Below are positions 50,768-59,809 of a DNA stretch of 64,000 bases, one piece after another. Each line of letters starts with the position of its first letter. Within the stretch, counting starts at the first letter, position 1. The notes below the pieces were generated by a model, which was given only the letters and a program-made list of their open reading frames with translations, was not told where the DNA came from and did not search any database. This DNA comes from Dinghuibacter silviterrae (GTDB lineage: Bacteria > Bacteroidota > Bacteroidia > Chitinophagales > Chitinophagaceae): contig NZ_SODV01000002.1 of the NCBI RefSeq assembly GCF_004366355.1, forward strand, positions 1,342,768-1,406,767, in the 5' to 3' direction. Position numbers and translations under genes: made by a program.

Positions 50768-52180
50768 CTATCTGTGGATATAGACAGCACCGTCCTTTCC
50801 CATATACACCGTATCCAGACCCATTTGCTTAAGACTATCCAGGCAATATTTCGGATATGCCAAGCAAGCATCGATCCAAACTACATACGCCCCCCGGTCG
50901 TTTTTGAAATCCCTTATGTCTCTTGGGGAGGCTTGATCCGGAAGGTAGTCCGATTCCTTCCGTTTTGACAGCAGGTAGAGAATGTCCGGCGCATTTGTAT
51001 ACACGCTCGTGTTCGTGTCCACTATGTCCGGGTGGGTGTTTATAAATTCCAGGGTGGGGGACTGGCGGAGGGTTTGGATGTCATAGCGGACGTACCTTTT
51101 ATAGGCGATCCCGGGGTGTGTTATATAGGTCGCGTCCGCCATGATACCCACCACCAGGAGAATTATTATCGGGATTGGTCCGGTTCTCTTGTAGATCGTT
51201 CCACCAATCCCCAGCAAGGCCGGTATGAATAGCGGCGACAAAAGCCGGGTATCCAGGCTCTCATAAGCCGTTAGCATCGATGTTCCCAGGATAAACACCG
51301 TGTAGATGCCTGTGAAGGTCACACAGATCGTTGTAAGTGAACCCTTTTTTCGTTTCCAGATGGCTATCAGCGCCGCGATAAAAAGGAGTGTTATAGGTGC
51401 GTATAGGACCGGCCACCGGTTCAACGGCGGCGCCCACTCGCACAAAACACCACCAAACCTTTGCAGGTGGGTCCACAGGGATAGGAGGTTTTTTTGCCGG
51501 TCCCCGGTGACCGTGCCGCTGATCAGTTGGTTGCGGACCAGGTTGAGTGCCAGCGGAGTTCCCGCCGCCAGGCCGTACAGTACGGCCTTTTTAAAACCCC
51601 TGTCCCATAAAATGATCAGCGCTCCCGTGGCGATCAGGGTGACGCCTGCATAACGAACCACCGCCGACAATCCCGCGGCGACGACCATCATCCAAAAGGA
51701 CCCTTTTTGGCTCGCGGCGATAAACCAAACGATGAGCACGATGAAGAGGGTCTCCGACCAAAGCATTTCGTAGACCTCCAGCAAGGCGGGGCTCGCCACG
51801 ACGCAGGCGCCTAAGAGGAGTTGCCCCTTGCGGTCGATCCCCTCCCTTTTTAGCAACTGCGTTACCGTAAATGTTATTCCGGCCAGCATGATCGCATTTA
51901 GGAACAATGCAAACTTTATCGGGTCCAGACCCGTTATTTTTTGCAGTGTCGCCAGGAACAGCGGGTAACCCACCGGGAAGTCCACAAACACGTCCCTGTC
52001 AAAGGACCTCAATACGCCCCCGTGGTTCAGGTTCCTCGACACGCTCGTGTAGGTGATCGAGTCCGCAGAAATGCCAATCCCCGGTAATGAGGAGAGGATC
52101 AGTATAAACCCGGATAGGGCCAGCAACACCGCCCAAAAATCGATCGGCTTTTGCCCCCCCGTTATATTGTCTTTTACCAT
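50768..52180 (-). CDS. Multi-pass glycosyltransferase-like membrane protein (GT39/GT83 superfamily)
   Basis: A 470-residue protein with about 11-12 membrane helices and a soluble C-terminal domain. The first periplasmic loop contains GISADSITYTSVSRNLNHGG, matching the D-x-x-x-Y segment of ArnT/PMT-type glycosyltransferases that use polyprenyl-linked donors. The rest of the family motifs are weak. It likely transfers a sugar onto a lipid or protein at the outer face of the inner membrane. The acceptor is unknown. Confidence 0.65.
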   Translation of the reverse strand: MVKDNITGGQKPIDFWAVLLALSGFILILSSLPGIGISADSITYTSVSRNLNHGGVLRSFDRDVFVDFPVGYPLFLATLQKITGLDPIKFALFLNAIMLAGITFTVTQLLKREGIDRKGQLLLGACVVASPALLEVYEMLWSETLFIVLIVWFIAASQKGSFWMMVVAAGLSAVVRYAGVTLIATGALIILWDRGFKKAVLYGLAAGTPLALNLVRNQLISGTVTGDRQKNLLSLWTHLQRFGGVLCEWAPPLNRWPVLYAPITLLFIAALIAIWKRKKGSLTTICVTFTGIYTVFILGTSMLTAYESLDTRLLSPLFIPALLGIGGTIYKRTGPIPIIILLVVGIMADATYITHPGIAYKRYVRYDIQTLRQSPTLEFINTHPDIVDTNTSVYTNAPDILYLLSKRKESDYLPDQASPRDIRDFKNDRGAYVVWIDACLAYPKYCLDSLKQMGLDTVYMGKDGAVYIHR

Positions 52181-52275
52181 GCTTGGATGGTAAAAGTATA
52201 GTTTTTGCCCAAATCTCCAGGTTTTTACGGATTGACTTTGTCTCTTACACTCATTAGTTTGGTTCCCTAAATATT

Positions 52276-53682
52276 TTGGATATGTTCAACAGACTGGCTT
52301 TAGTGATCGTTTTTCTTTTGCTTGTTACGGCGTGTGGCAAGGCGCCCCGGCCGTTTTCTGATGATTTGATAGGGGAGGCGCAACATTATTTTTGGTCGAC
52401 CTACCGGCCGGATACCCTTGTGTACAGCCCCGACGCCCGGGGTGTACAGCCCCTTTGGGATAGGGCGGTTGTGCGGGCCTTTTCCTTCGGACCGGGTGTC
52501 GTGGTGCCTCTTTCCGGCGCATCCCTCACCGTTCGGGGAGTATCGGGAGTTTCGTTTACCTGGTTGTTGATGTATCAGGATGCTTCCCGGGCCTGGCACG
52601 TTGAACGGGTGCTTCGCATGCCCGGTCCCGCTGGAGAAATTCGGGTAGAGGACAGGTTTGGGGTGTTTCTCCGGGGGTATGTCAGTGCTCTTCCGTTGCG
52701 GGCTTCCCGGACTTTTTTGCGTGATCAGCCTTCTTTGGCCGTCACGCCGCTCCTGCCGGTATCCCCGCTTTTGGTCAATCCCTCAGGACCCTCTCACGCC
52801 TCCATTTGCATCATCACGGATTGGTACGCCTGCAGCTCCATCGGGGGCGGGCCCACCCAGTGTCAATACGTCTACTCCACCGAAGAATGTACCGACGATG
52901 GCACCGTCGACACTACCCCCTCCTCCGGTGGACCTACTTTTTCCGACTACACCCTTGTCGGCCTCCCCTCCGGGAGTGCCTCCGCCGGCGGAGTAGCCCA
53001 TGCCTCCATCAAGCCCGATACCTCTATTACCAATCACCCTATTGTTCAATGCGTATATCTTCACCTCATGAACCCCAATCTCAATCATGGGCTTCGGAGT
53101 ATCCTTTCCGGTTTTGATGACAACCAGGTCTACAACGTCACGTTTGCCCTGTCCGATACCATAGCTTCCTCCGATGGGCGGTGTTCGTATCTGGGGAACA
53201 ATAACTTTGTCATTACCCTTAATGCCTCCTCGGCCCTGGATACCGACTACTCCCGCATTTACCTCGCGGCTACCTTTATACACGAGGCCTTTCACGCGCG
53301 GCTTCGCCAGAAGGCCCTCGAAACCTTCGGTTCTTCCGTCATTTCGGCCTGGCCCCAGCCTATCGATGATATGGACCTTTCTGAGCTGGCTACTTATTTT
53401 GAGGCGGAGTCCAAATCCGTCAATATTTGGGAGAGTGTGGAGCATGATTGGATGGTCGCTAATATCGCTTCGCTGGCGACCTCACTGGAGCAGTTTGTGC
53501 AGACATACTATAAAGCGACGTACGCTGCGGTGGGCAGCGATCTTGCGCCTTATGAGGCTCTTATGTATATGGGGTTGCAGAATTCGACGTTGTATCAGGA
53601 GGAGGTGGTGGGGAAGGGGTTGGCGTCAGAGTTTACGACTTATCGAGGCCTATTGAATGAGGGTGGAAAATGTCAAAATTAA
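52276..53682 (+). CDS. Lipoprotein with HExxH zinc-metallopeptidase-like motif
   Basis: A 468-residue lipoprotein (LLLVTAC). Residues ~25-150 resemble a domain seen in Bacteroidota surface lipoproteins (TYRPDTLVYSPDARGVQPLWDRAVVRAFS). A Ser/Thr/Gly-rich linker follows. The C-terminal part has FIHEAFHARLRQK, giving H336-E-A-F-H340, a zinc-binding HExxH, with Glu and Asp residues downstream (DDMDLSELATYFEAESK) as possible third ligands. Proteolytic activity is inferred from this motif only. The small gene after it starts one base past its stop. Confidence 0.7.
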   Translation: MDMFNRLALVIVFLLLVTACGKAPRPFSDDLIGEAQHYFWSTYRPDTLVYSPDARGVQPLWDRAVVRAFSFGPGVVVPLSGASLTVRGVSGVSFTWLLMYQDASRAWHVERVLRMPGPAGEIRVEDRFGVFLRGYVSALPLRASRTFLRDQPSLAVTPLLPVSPLLVNPSGPSHASICIITDWYACSSIGGGPTQCQYVYSTEECTDDGTVDTTPSSGGPTFSDYTLVGLPSGSASAGGVAHASIKPDTSITNHPIVQCVYLHLMNPNLNHGLRSILSGFDDNQVYNVTFALSDTIASSDGRCSYLGNNNFVITLNASSALDTDYSRIYLAATFIHEAFHARLRQKALETFGSSVISAWPQPIDDMDLSELATYFEAESKSVNIWESVEHDWMVANIASLATSLEQFVQTYYKATYAAVGSDLAPYEALMYMGLQNSTLYQEEVVGKGLASEFTTYRGLLNEGGKCQN

Positions 53683-53683
53683 A

Positions 53684-54139
53684 ATGGGAAATATGCAATA
53701 TATAATTGTAACAATTCTATTCAGCGCGGCATTGTTGACAAAAAGAGAGGGCTCTTTTTCTACAAAGCGACATTTGGAGGATAGTGTTTTTATTAAATTG
53801 CCAGAGCATTATGACACGTTAAATGTTTCATTCATTGGGAAGAACATTTCTAGAATTGTTTTTGACAAATTCTCCCAAAAAACCTACACCGCTCCCGAGG
53901 GCACTTCCCTGGACGTGCAGCGAACCGCATCTTTCGCCTATCCCTCAAATGGATTACCCGAAAGCGTTGTTCAAAAGATTGTAGATCTGAAAGCAATTTC
54001 CGACAGCGTCCAACGCGCCCCCCACACCTTCTTCCACCGCCACACCTTCTTCCTAATCATAACCCGCCAGGACACCTGCTATTTTTATCACGCCAAAGGC
54101 GAATACCTTAATAAAAACTTTGACAATGATGTACAATGA
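53684..54139 (+). CDS. Unknown exported protein downstream of HExxH lipoprotein
   Basis: A 151-residue protein. ATG 53684 opens a hydrophobic N-terminus (MGNMQYIIVTILFSAALLTKR); another ATG at 53657 would overlap the previous gene. The rest is beta-rich (FIKLPEHYDTLNVSFIGKNISRIVFDKFSQK) and ends with a histidine-rich patch (APHTFFHRHTFFLIITRQDTCYFYHAKGE). Its first half is noticeably A/T-rich compared with the flanks. No family is recognised. It probably works with the HExxH lipoprotein. Confidence 0.55.
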   Translation: MGNMQYIIVTILFSAALLTKREGSFSTKRHLEDSVFIKLPEHYDTLNVSFIGKNISRIVFDKFSQKTYTAPEGTSLDVQRTASFAYPSNGLPESVVQKIVDLKAISDSVQRAPHTFFHRHTFFLIITRQDTCYFYHAKGEYLNKNFDNDVQ

Positions 54140-54296
54140 CGACAAAGAGCGGCTAATACAGTGGATGATTGCAATGGACCTCATGAGGAAGCTGCCACGG
54201 AAAATATTCATCCTGGAGCCAACGCCCTTTCCACTTACATCGAATCGGCAGATATTGCGCTTCACAGGCTGGAACAGCGACGCTTCAAAGAACTAG
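54126..54296 (+). CDS. Small ORF overlapping the previous gene
   Basis: A 56-residue ORF (MMYNDDKERLIQWMIAMDLM...) in a different frame, starting 14 bases before the previous stop. Its TAG interlocks with the crp-like gene stop (shared CTAG at 54293-54296), the same arrangement as five other convergent pairs here. That precise end and the overlap with the upstream gene favour a real gene. The protein has a short amphipathic helix and no signal peptide. No family is recognised. Confidence 0.35.
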   Translation: MMYNDDKERLIQWMIAMDLMRKLPRKIFILEPTPFPLTSNRQILRFTGWNSDASKN

Positions 54297-54997
54297 CTCT
54301 CCGCCACCCCGATCAATCCCCGAACATCAAGAACAACGATCTTGCGGCCCTTCGTTTGGAGCAGCCCTTCTTCTTTGAATTCGGTGAGGATACGGACGAC
54401 GTTTTCACGGGTGGTGCCGGCGAGGCTGGCGAGGTCTTCCCTGGAGAGGTTGATTTCCACGGGCGTTCCGGGTTCGAAGTTGATTTTGTACTTCTCGCGG
54501 AGAACGACGAGTTGGAGGGCGAGGCGTTCGCGGACGGAACGGCGGGCAAAAAGGGTGAGGTTGTTGATGAGGACGGAGAATTCGTGGCTGAGGTTCTGGA
54601 GGAGGCGATGGTTGAGGGTGGGGGAGTGACGGAGGGTGTGGAGAAAGTCCTCGCGTTCGACAACAGTAAGCGTGCTTTCTTCGAGGGTGGCGGCGGAGTC
54701 GGGGTACCTTCCCTCGGAAAGGACGGCGTGGTATCCGATCAGTTCTCCGGTGTTGGCGACGTAGATGATTTGTTCACGGCCGGCTTTATCGGTTTTGAAT
54801 TTTTTGACCTTGCCGGTGGCGATAAAAAAAATGGACGAAGGGAAAGAGCCCTCGCGGAAAATGGTATCTCCTTTTTTATACGTGTGGGTGGTGGATCGCT
54901 CCATAAGCATGTCGAGGTCTTCTTCGGGGAGACCGGAGAGGATGGACTGGCTTTTGAAATCCCAATTGTCGATCGGAAAGATCCCTTTTATACTCAT
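54293..54997 (-). CDS. Crp/Fnr family transcriptional regulator
   Basis: A 234-residue regulator. The cNMP-binding beta-roll spans ~15-125 (YKKGDTIFREGSFPSSIFFIATGKVKKFKTDKAGREQIIYVANTGELIGYHAVL), then the dimer helix and a Crp-type winged helix ~160-220 (INLSREDLASLAGTTRENVVRILTEFKEEGLL). No cysteine cluster is seen, so it is not an Fe-S Fnr. The ligand is unknown. It is divergent from the methyltransferase gene with 91 bases between starts. Confidence 0.92.
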   Translation of the reverse strand: MSIKGIFPIDNWDFKSQSILSGLPEEDLDMLMERSTTHTYKKGDTIFREGSFPSSIFFIATGKVKKFKTDKAGREQIIYVANTGELIGYHAVLSEGRYPDSAATLEESTLTVVEREDFLHTLRHSPTLNHRLLQNLSHEFSVLINNLTLFARRSVRERLALQLVVLREKYKINFEPGTPVEINLSREDLASLAGTTRENVVRILTEFKEEGLLQTKGRKIVVLDVRGLIGVAES

Positions 54998-55076
54998 GGA
55001 TGGGTAAAAGTACGAAAAGTGATTAAATGCACTTTTTTGGGTGATAAGGTGTACCGCAAGGGGTAGGTGGGCGGGG

Positions 55077-55084
55077 TAGTTTTG
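55077..55084 (+). promoter_or_regulatory. Candidate -7 element of methyltransferase operon
   Basis: TAGTTTTG, an exact TAnnTTTG match, ends four bases before ATG 55089, implying a leaderless transcript. A TTTG lies further upstream (55036-55039) but at an untypical distance. Confidence 0.5.
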
Positions 55085-55088
55085 CGCT

Positions 55089-55679
55089 ATGAAAGAGCTG
55101 GCCGATGTGCGGTTTGATAGCGATGTATACTTCGACCGGATTTACCCGGAAAAGGTGAGGGCGTTGTCGCGGGTGCACTGGACGCCGCTCCGTGTCGTCC
55201 GGCAGGCGGTTGGGTTCCTGGCGGGCGACGAGGGTACGCGGGTACTGGATATTGGAAGCGGCGTGGGGAAATTTTGCCTGGCGGCCGCGCAGTGCAGACC
55301 CGGTTCGTTTTTCTCCGGAGTCGAGCAGCGGGGTGACCTGGTGGATACCGCCAACGAGGCCCGGAAGGAATTAGGGCTTGACAATGTCTCCTTTATTCAC
55401 GGGAACTTTACCCAGGTGGATTTTGAGCGGTATGATGCCTTTTATTTTTACAATTCTTTTCACGAAAACCTGGACGGGACAGACAAGATAGACGACCGGC
55501 TCGTGTATACGGAGGCCTTGTACGACTATTATACGCGCTACCTGTACAGGCAGTTGGACCGGCTTCCGGCAGGGGCGAGACTGGTTACCTATCACAGCAT
55601 GGACGCAGAAGTGCCGAGGGACTTTCACCGCGTAGAAGAAGCATTTAGCGGCCTGCTCAAATTCTGGATGAAGGTATGA
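55089..55679 (+). CDS. Class I SAM-dependent methyltransferase
   Basis: A 196-residue protein with motif I RVLDIGSGVGKFCLAAA, an acidic residue after strand beta2 (FSGVEQRG), and motif II/III region NVSFIHGNFTQVDFERYDAFYFYNSFHENL. It resembles the small stand-alone methyltransferases found in many Bacteroidota. The substrate is unknown. It overlaps the SulP start by four bases (ATGA), so translation is coupled. Confidence 0.88.
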   Translation: MKELADVRFDSDVYFDRIYPEKVRALSRVHWTPLRVVRQAVGFLAGDEGTRVLDIGSGVGKFCLAAAQCRPGSFFSGVEQRGDLVDTANEARKELGLDNVSFIHGNFTQVDFERYDAFYFYNSFHENLDGTDKIDDRLVYTEALYDYYTRYLYRQLDRLPAGARLVTYHSMDAEVPRDFHRVEEAFSGLLKFWMKV

Positions 55680-57337
55680 CCAAGGCGTCCAATATCCATA
55701 TATTCCGGCCGAAACTCCTGGATACCCTCCGGGGATACGACCGCCGCCAATTTGCCAGGGATGCCATGGCGGGTGTGATCGTCGGCATCGTGGCATTACC
55801 TCTGGCCATTGCTTTTGCCATTGCTTCCGGCGTTTCCCCCGAAAAGGGTCTGATCACGGCTATTGTTGCAGGCTTGTTGATTTCAGCCCTGGGGGGAAGC
55901 CGGGTGCAGATCGGGGGGCCTACGGGCGCGTTTATCGTCATCGTCTATGGCATTGTTCAGCAATATGGGGTGACAGGCCTGACGATCGCGACATTGATGG
56001 CGGGCGTTATATTGATCCTGATGGGGATCAGCCGGCTGGGGTCTGTCATACAGTATATCCCGTACCCGCTGATTACGGGGTTTACCAGTGGAATTGCTTT
56101 GATCATTTTTTCCTCCCAAATAAAAGATCTAATGGGCCTGCATACAGGTGCGGTTCCCGGTGATTTCATCAATAAATGGAAGACATATCTGGATCATTTG
56201 TCCACGATTAACCCGGCAGCGATCGCTTTAGGCCTGATTACCGTCGTCATTGTCTTGCTATGGCCCAGGGTTACCCGGAAAATACCAGGCTCCCTGGTAG
56301 CGGTGATTGTTACCACGGCAGCCGTGCAAGGGCTTCATTTGCCAGTGGATACTATTGGAACGAGGTTTGGCGCTATAACGGCAACCCTGCAACGCCCCGG
56401 CATTCATCTACCCGGCATTACCGAATTGAAACTGCTCATACAGCCCGCGTTCACCATTGCCTTATTGGGTGGGATCGAGTCCCTGCTATCGGCGACGGTG
56501 GCCGATGGGATGATCGGGGGCAACTATAGACCGAATACGGAATTGATCGCCCAGGGTATAGCGAACATGGTGACGCCCCTGTTTGGCGGTATTCCTGCAA
56601 CAGGTGCGATTGCCCGCACGGCGACCAACATCAAAAACGGTGGCCGTACACCGGTGGCCGGCATGATCCATGCGCTGACACTGCTATTGATCATGCTTTG
56701 TGTCGGTCGCTGGGCGGTTCTTATACCCATGTCGACGCTGGCGGGTATTCTGGTAGTGGTTGCTTATAATATGAGTGAATGGGAAAACTTCGTGTCCGTG
56801 CTGAGGGGGCCAAAGGGGGATGCCGTCGTGCTGATGACGACTTTTTTATTGACTGTACTCGTAGACCTTACGGTGGCTATCGAAATTGGAATGGTCCTGG
56901 CGTGCTTCCTTTTCATGCGGCAAATGATCCGTTTCAGTGGGGTGACTATCACCATGGACAAAGAAGAAGAGGCGTTTCAGGCCCCTGCCCACGTAGACAT
57001 TTTCGAGTTTAAAGGACCCTTGTTCTTTGGGGCCGCCTATAAATTCAAGGAAGCCATCAAGCAAACGGAAAATCCACCCCGGGTGCTGATTATCCGGATG
57101 AGATACGTGCCGATTGTCGACACGACGGGGATCAGGACCCTCCGGGAAATATATAAGCATACAAGAAAAAGGGGCACCCGCCTGATCCTCTCCGAGGTCG
57201 CCAGCGCCCAGGTGATGCAGGAGCTGAAGGACGCTCGCCTGCTCTTTGCGGTGGGCAAAAAAAATGTGACGGCCACATTCCCGGCAGCACTGCGCCGGGC
57301 AAACGACATCCTAACCGATCAACCCAGCCATCTATGA
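55676..57337 (+). CDS. SulP family anion transporter with STAS domain
   Basis: A 553-residue SLC26/SulP transporter: about 12-14 membrane helices (residues ~25-430), motif VGIVALPLAIAFAIASGVSPEKGLITAIVAGLL near TM1-2 and GIPATGAIARTATNIKNGGRTPVAGMIHALTLL later. A cytoplasmic STAS domain spans ~440-545 (VDIFEFKGPLFFGAAYKFKEA...IVDTTGIRTLREIYKHTRKRGTRLILSEV). Substrates of this family include sulfate and bicarbonate; none is implied here. Coupled by ATGA overlaps to genes on both sides. Confidence 0.92.
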   Translation: MTKASNIHIFRPKLLDTLRGYDRRQFARDAMAGVIVGIVALPLAIAFAIASGVSPEKGLITAIVAGLLISALGGSRVQIGGPTGAFIVIVYGIVQQYGVTGLTIATLMAGVILILMGISRLGSVIQYIPYPLITGFTSGIALIIFSSQIKDLMGLHTGAVPGDFINKWKTYLDHLSTINPAAIALGLITVVIVLLWPRVTRKIPGSLVAVIVTTAAVQGLHLPVDTIGTRFGAITATLQRPGIHLPGITELKLLIQPAFTIALLGGIESLLSATVADGMIGGNYRPNTELIAQGIANMVTPLFGGIPATGAIARTATNIKNGGRTPVAGMIHALTLLLIMLCVGRWAVLIPMSTLAGILVVVAYNMSEWENFVSVLRGPKGDAVVLMTTFLLTVLVDLTVAIEIGMVLACFLFMRQMIRFSGVTITMDKEEEAFQAPAHVDIFEFKGPLFFGAAYKFKEAIKQTENPPRVLIIRMRYVPIVDTTGIRTLREIYKHTRKRGTRLILSEVASAQVMQELKDARLLFAVGKKNVTATFPAALRRANDILTDQPSHL

Positions 57338-57615
57338 AAGGCGAAACCGAAACTTTTTTTCAATCTGCAAAACCCCTGACCCGGAAGATCCTGGATCAAT
57401 TGAAGGCCGCGGGTGTCCAATATGTCACCGTGAAGGGGTATACCCTGGACAAGCGACCCGATTACATCGAACCTTACTATATATTGCTCGTCCCTGTAAA
57501 GAAAGACAGCGGGTCATTGGGGATCTATGAACCGATAGACAGCCAGATTCTGTCCGGTTGGGCGGATGGGGGGACGGAGACGAAGATATTGGTGGCCGGC
57601 GGCGGGTGGGAATAA
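57334..57615 (+). CDS. Small unknown protein coupled to SulP gene
   Basis: A 93-residue soluble protein whose start overlaps the SulP stop (ATGA). Sequence features are a helical first half (LTRKILDQLKAAGVQYVTVKGYTL) and a beta-like second half (YIEPYYILLVPVKKDSGSLGIYEPIDSQILSGW). No family is recognised. The coupling suggests it acts with the transporter or the methyltransferase. It is followed by a TTTCCCC/GGGGAAA inverted repeat (57633-57653) that may form a weak terminator or leader structure. Confidence 0.6.
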   Translation: MKGETETFFQSAKPLTRKILDQLKAAGVQYVTVKGYTLDKRPDYIEPYYILLVPVKKDSGSLGIYEPIDSQILSGWADGGTETKILVAGGGWE

Positions 57616-57701
57616 AAGGGTTAGTCGCATCTTTTCCCCGATTGGTGGGGAAACCAAAAACAAGAATACGCGGGCGCCCTATCTTGGAGAAAATTCCAGC
57701 C

Positions 57702-58484
57702 ATGGACCACCCATTCGGCCCGCTGATGCTCCACGTCGAGGGACTTGGCGTCCGCTACGGAAACTTTCAGGCCGTAAAAGACGTCTCCTTCGAGGTACAC
57801 CCGGGGGAAATTTTCGGCTTGCTCGGACCCAACGGTGCGGGCAAGACGAGCACCCTTAGCGCCATAGAAGGCCTGTTAAAACCCAGCGAAGGTTCGATCC
57901 GCGTCGCGGGCTATGACCTGAAGGTTAAACCGCGCCATGCCAAGGCCGCCATGGGGGTACAACTCCAGGCGACGAGTTTCCAGTCGGACCTGACGGTAGA
58001 GGAGATCATCAAACTATTCGGCGGCATCTATGGGGTTCACTTGTCAAAAGGCAAAATCGAATCCATCCTGGACGACATCAAACTCGCGGAGGCCTCCACC
58101 AAGAAGTTCGGGCAGTTGTCGGGTGGACAACAGCAACGGGTTTCCCTGGTGATCGCCACCATCCATAACCCCAGGTTGGTTCTGTTGGACGAGCCGACCA
58201 CCGGTCTTGACCCCCAGTCGAGGCGCCAGTTGTGGGAGCGTATCGAGGCGATCAGGGACAAGGGACACGGCATCCTGCTGACCACGCACTCGATGGAAGA
58301 AGCCGAGTCGGTTTGTGACCGGATAGGTATCATCGACCATGGTAAGGTGCTTACGATAGACACGCCCCAGGCGCTTATCGACCGCCATAAAGAAGAACCG
58401 GAAGTCATCGCGGTGTCGCGCAGGGGCCGCGTGACCCTCGAAGACGTATTTATTGCCCTCACCGGTAAAACCGTTCGCGCATGA
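57702..58484 (+). CDS. ABC exporter ATP-binding protein
   Basis: A 260-residue ATPase: Walker A LGPNGAGKTS, signature LSGGQQQRVSLV, Walker B LVLLDEPTTGLDPQ and switch histidine LLTTHSM. ATG 57702 (MDHPFG) is preferred, since the upstream frame runs through low-complexity sequence that overlaps the previous gene. The short tail is typical for DrrA/NodI-like exporters. It overlaps the permease start by four bases. Confidence 0.92.
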   Translation: MDHPFGPLMLHVEGLGVRYGNFQAVKDVSFEVHPGEIFGLLGPNGAGKTSTLSAIEGLLKPSEGSIRVAGYDLKVKPRHAKAAMGVQLQATSFQSDLTVEEIIKLFGGIYGVHLSKGKIESILDDIKLAEASTKKFGQLSGGQQQRVSLVIATIHNPRLVLLDEPTTGLDPQSRRQLWERIEAIRDKGHGILLTTHSMEEAESVCDRIGIIDHGKVLTIDTPQALIDRHKEEPEVIAVSRRGRVTLEDVFIALTGKTVRA

Positions 58485-59227
58485 CCCCCATACCTTCCAC
58501 CTCCACCGTCCTCCGTACGTTACTAAGGGCGGATATGTTGACCCAGTGGCGCAACCGCCGGGCGTTCCTCTTGTCGCTGCTGGTGCCGGTCGTGATTCTC
58601 ATTTCCTGGAAGTCCCTGGTCGACAAGATGGGGGCCGCTTATGCCTTGTCGACCAGCATCACCATCGGCGTGGCGGCGTCCTGCCTGATAGGGTACAGTA
58701 ATGCGATCGCCAGGGACAGGGATAAAGGCGTCTTCCAACGGTTACGGGTAGCCCCGGTTCCGGCCTGGACGGTCATGGGCAGCCGGTTGATCGTGCAGTT
58801 GATCACGATCCTGATCACAACCATCGCCGTGTACCTGGTGGGTTTTTATGTGGACCATATACAGATCACGCTCCAAGGATACCTCCTGGGTCTTGTCGCC
58901 GCGTTGACCGCGGCCCTGGTCTACCTGTGCCTTGGTCAGATGATCGTCGGGCTGATCAAAAATCCGGAAACGGTCAATTCCACCACCCGCCTGGTGTACC
59001 TGGTCTTTATCATGGTGGGGCTTTTCGGAGAGATGGGTGCGCTGGGCAATGACATGAAGGTCGTCACCCAATGGTCGCCCTACGGGACCGTGAAAAGGGT
59101 GCTGGGTGCCAGCATGCAACCCGGTGCCTGGAACACCGGGGTTACCCAGGCGATCCTGGTCGCTGTCGGCTATGCCCTCGTCTTTGCGGCGGTGGGGATC
59201 AAAAAATTCCGATGGGATAGTCGCTAA
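58481..59227 (+). CDS. ABC-2 type permease (DrrB-like)
   Basis: A 248-residue membrane protein with six helices: cytoplasmic N-terminal amphipathic part (STVLRTLLRADMLTQWRNRRAFLLSLLVPVVIL), then DRDKGVFQRLRVAPVPAWTVMGSRLIVQLI, the ABC-2 coupling region. It is coupled to the ATPase by an ATGA overlap. The exported compound is unknown. Its stop interlocks with that of the LuxR-type gene (CTAA). Confidence 0.88.
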   Translation: MTPIPSTSTVLRTLLRADMLTQWRNRRAFLLSLLVPVVILISWKSLVDKMGAAYALSTSITIGVAASCLIGYSNAIARDRDKGVFQRLRVAPVPAWTVMGSRLIVQLITILITTIAVYLVGFYVDHIQITLQGYLLGLVAALTAALVYLCLGQMIVGLIKNPETVNSTTRLVYLVFIMVGLFGEMGALGNDMKVVTQWSPYGTVKRVLGASMQPGAWNTGVTQAILVAVGYALVFAAVGIKKFRWDSR

Positions 59228-59802
59228 CTGTGCGGCAGGAAGCCTTCGTCTTTGGCTTTCTTTATCAGTTCCTGGATGTTCTTGGCGTTGAACCTCTTTT
59301 TAAGGCTGTAGGTATGGGCGTCAACCGTCTTTGGGGCACAGCCCATCTTTTCCGCGATGGCACTGCGGGTAAAGTGCTTTTCCCAAAGCTTGAGGACCTG
59401 GTCCTCGCGGATCGTAATCCCCTTTGGGTTGGGCTTCATCATTTCGAGCAGCCAGTCGGAGGCGTGTTTCAAAGAATCGCAGATCGCGGTCCTTATGCAG
59501 GGGACGTCGATTTCAATGATATGTTTACCCGTGTTTTTGCCGAGGGCGTCGGGCGCTACGATGGCTGCTGCAGCGATGCCCTTGGTGCCTTCCGCGCTGG
59601 ACAGGTAGGCCGTGGCGCTATCATCGAATTCGTTGAAAGGGTTATTGACGACTATCAGATAAATATTTTTACCCAGGCGAAGATTGTGCCGTTGCTCTAC
59701 GGCAAGTTTACTCATCGTTTCAGTGACACGGCCTACGGGTTTCCACCGGGCAATGACTATTCCTGATTTCTCTACCGCATAACTTATAAGAAGTGTATCC
59801 AT
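59224..59802 (-). CDS. LuxR-type transcriptional regulator
   Basis: A 192-residue protein. Residues ~1-125 are an unrecognised N-terminal domain (MDTLLISYAVEKSGIVIARWKPVGR, NIYLIVVNNPFNEFDDSATAYL), and ~130-192 form a LuxR/GerE helix-turn-helix (ITIREDQVLKLWEKHFTRSAIAEKMGCAPKTVDAHTYSLKKRFNA). ATG 59802 is used; an upstream in-frame start at 59856 would place the palindrome inside the gene. The palindrome ends eight bases upstream, and a related one lies before the next LuxR gene, so cross-regulation is likely. Confidence 0.75.
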   Translation of the reverse strand: MDTLLISYAVEKSGIVIARWKPVGRVTETMSKLAVEQRHNLRLGKNIYLIVVNNPFNEFDDSATAYLSSAEGTKGIAAAAIVAPDALGKNTGKHIIEIDVPCIRTAICDSLKHASDWLLEMMKPNPKGITIREDQVLKLWEKHFTRSAIAEKMGCAPKTVDAHTYSLKKRFNAKNIQELIKKAKDEGFLPHS

Positions 59803-59809
59803 AAAAATT

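Noticed and set aside
54161-55066. 301-codon plus-strand ORF
   Set aside because: It is the antisense of the Crp/Fnr regulator; its Glu/Gly-rich sequence has no fold-like pattern.
57633-57653. TTTCCCC/GGGGAAA hairpin as a terminator
   Set aside because: No T tract follows on the plus strand and no minus-strand gene ends there, so only a weak structural note is justified.
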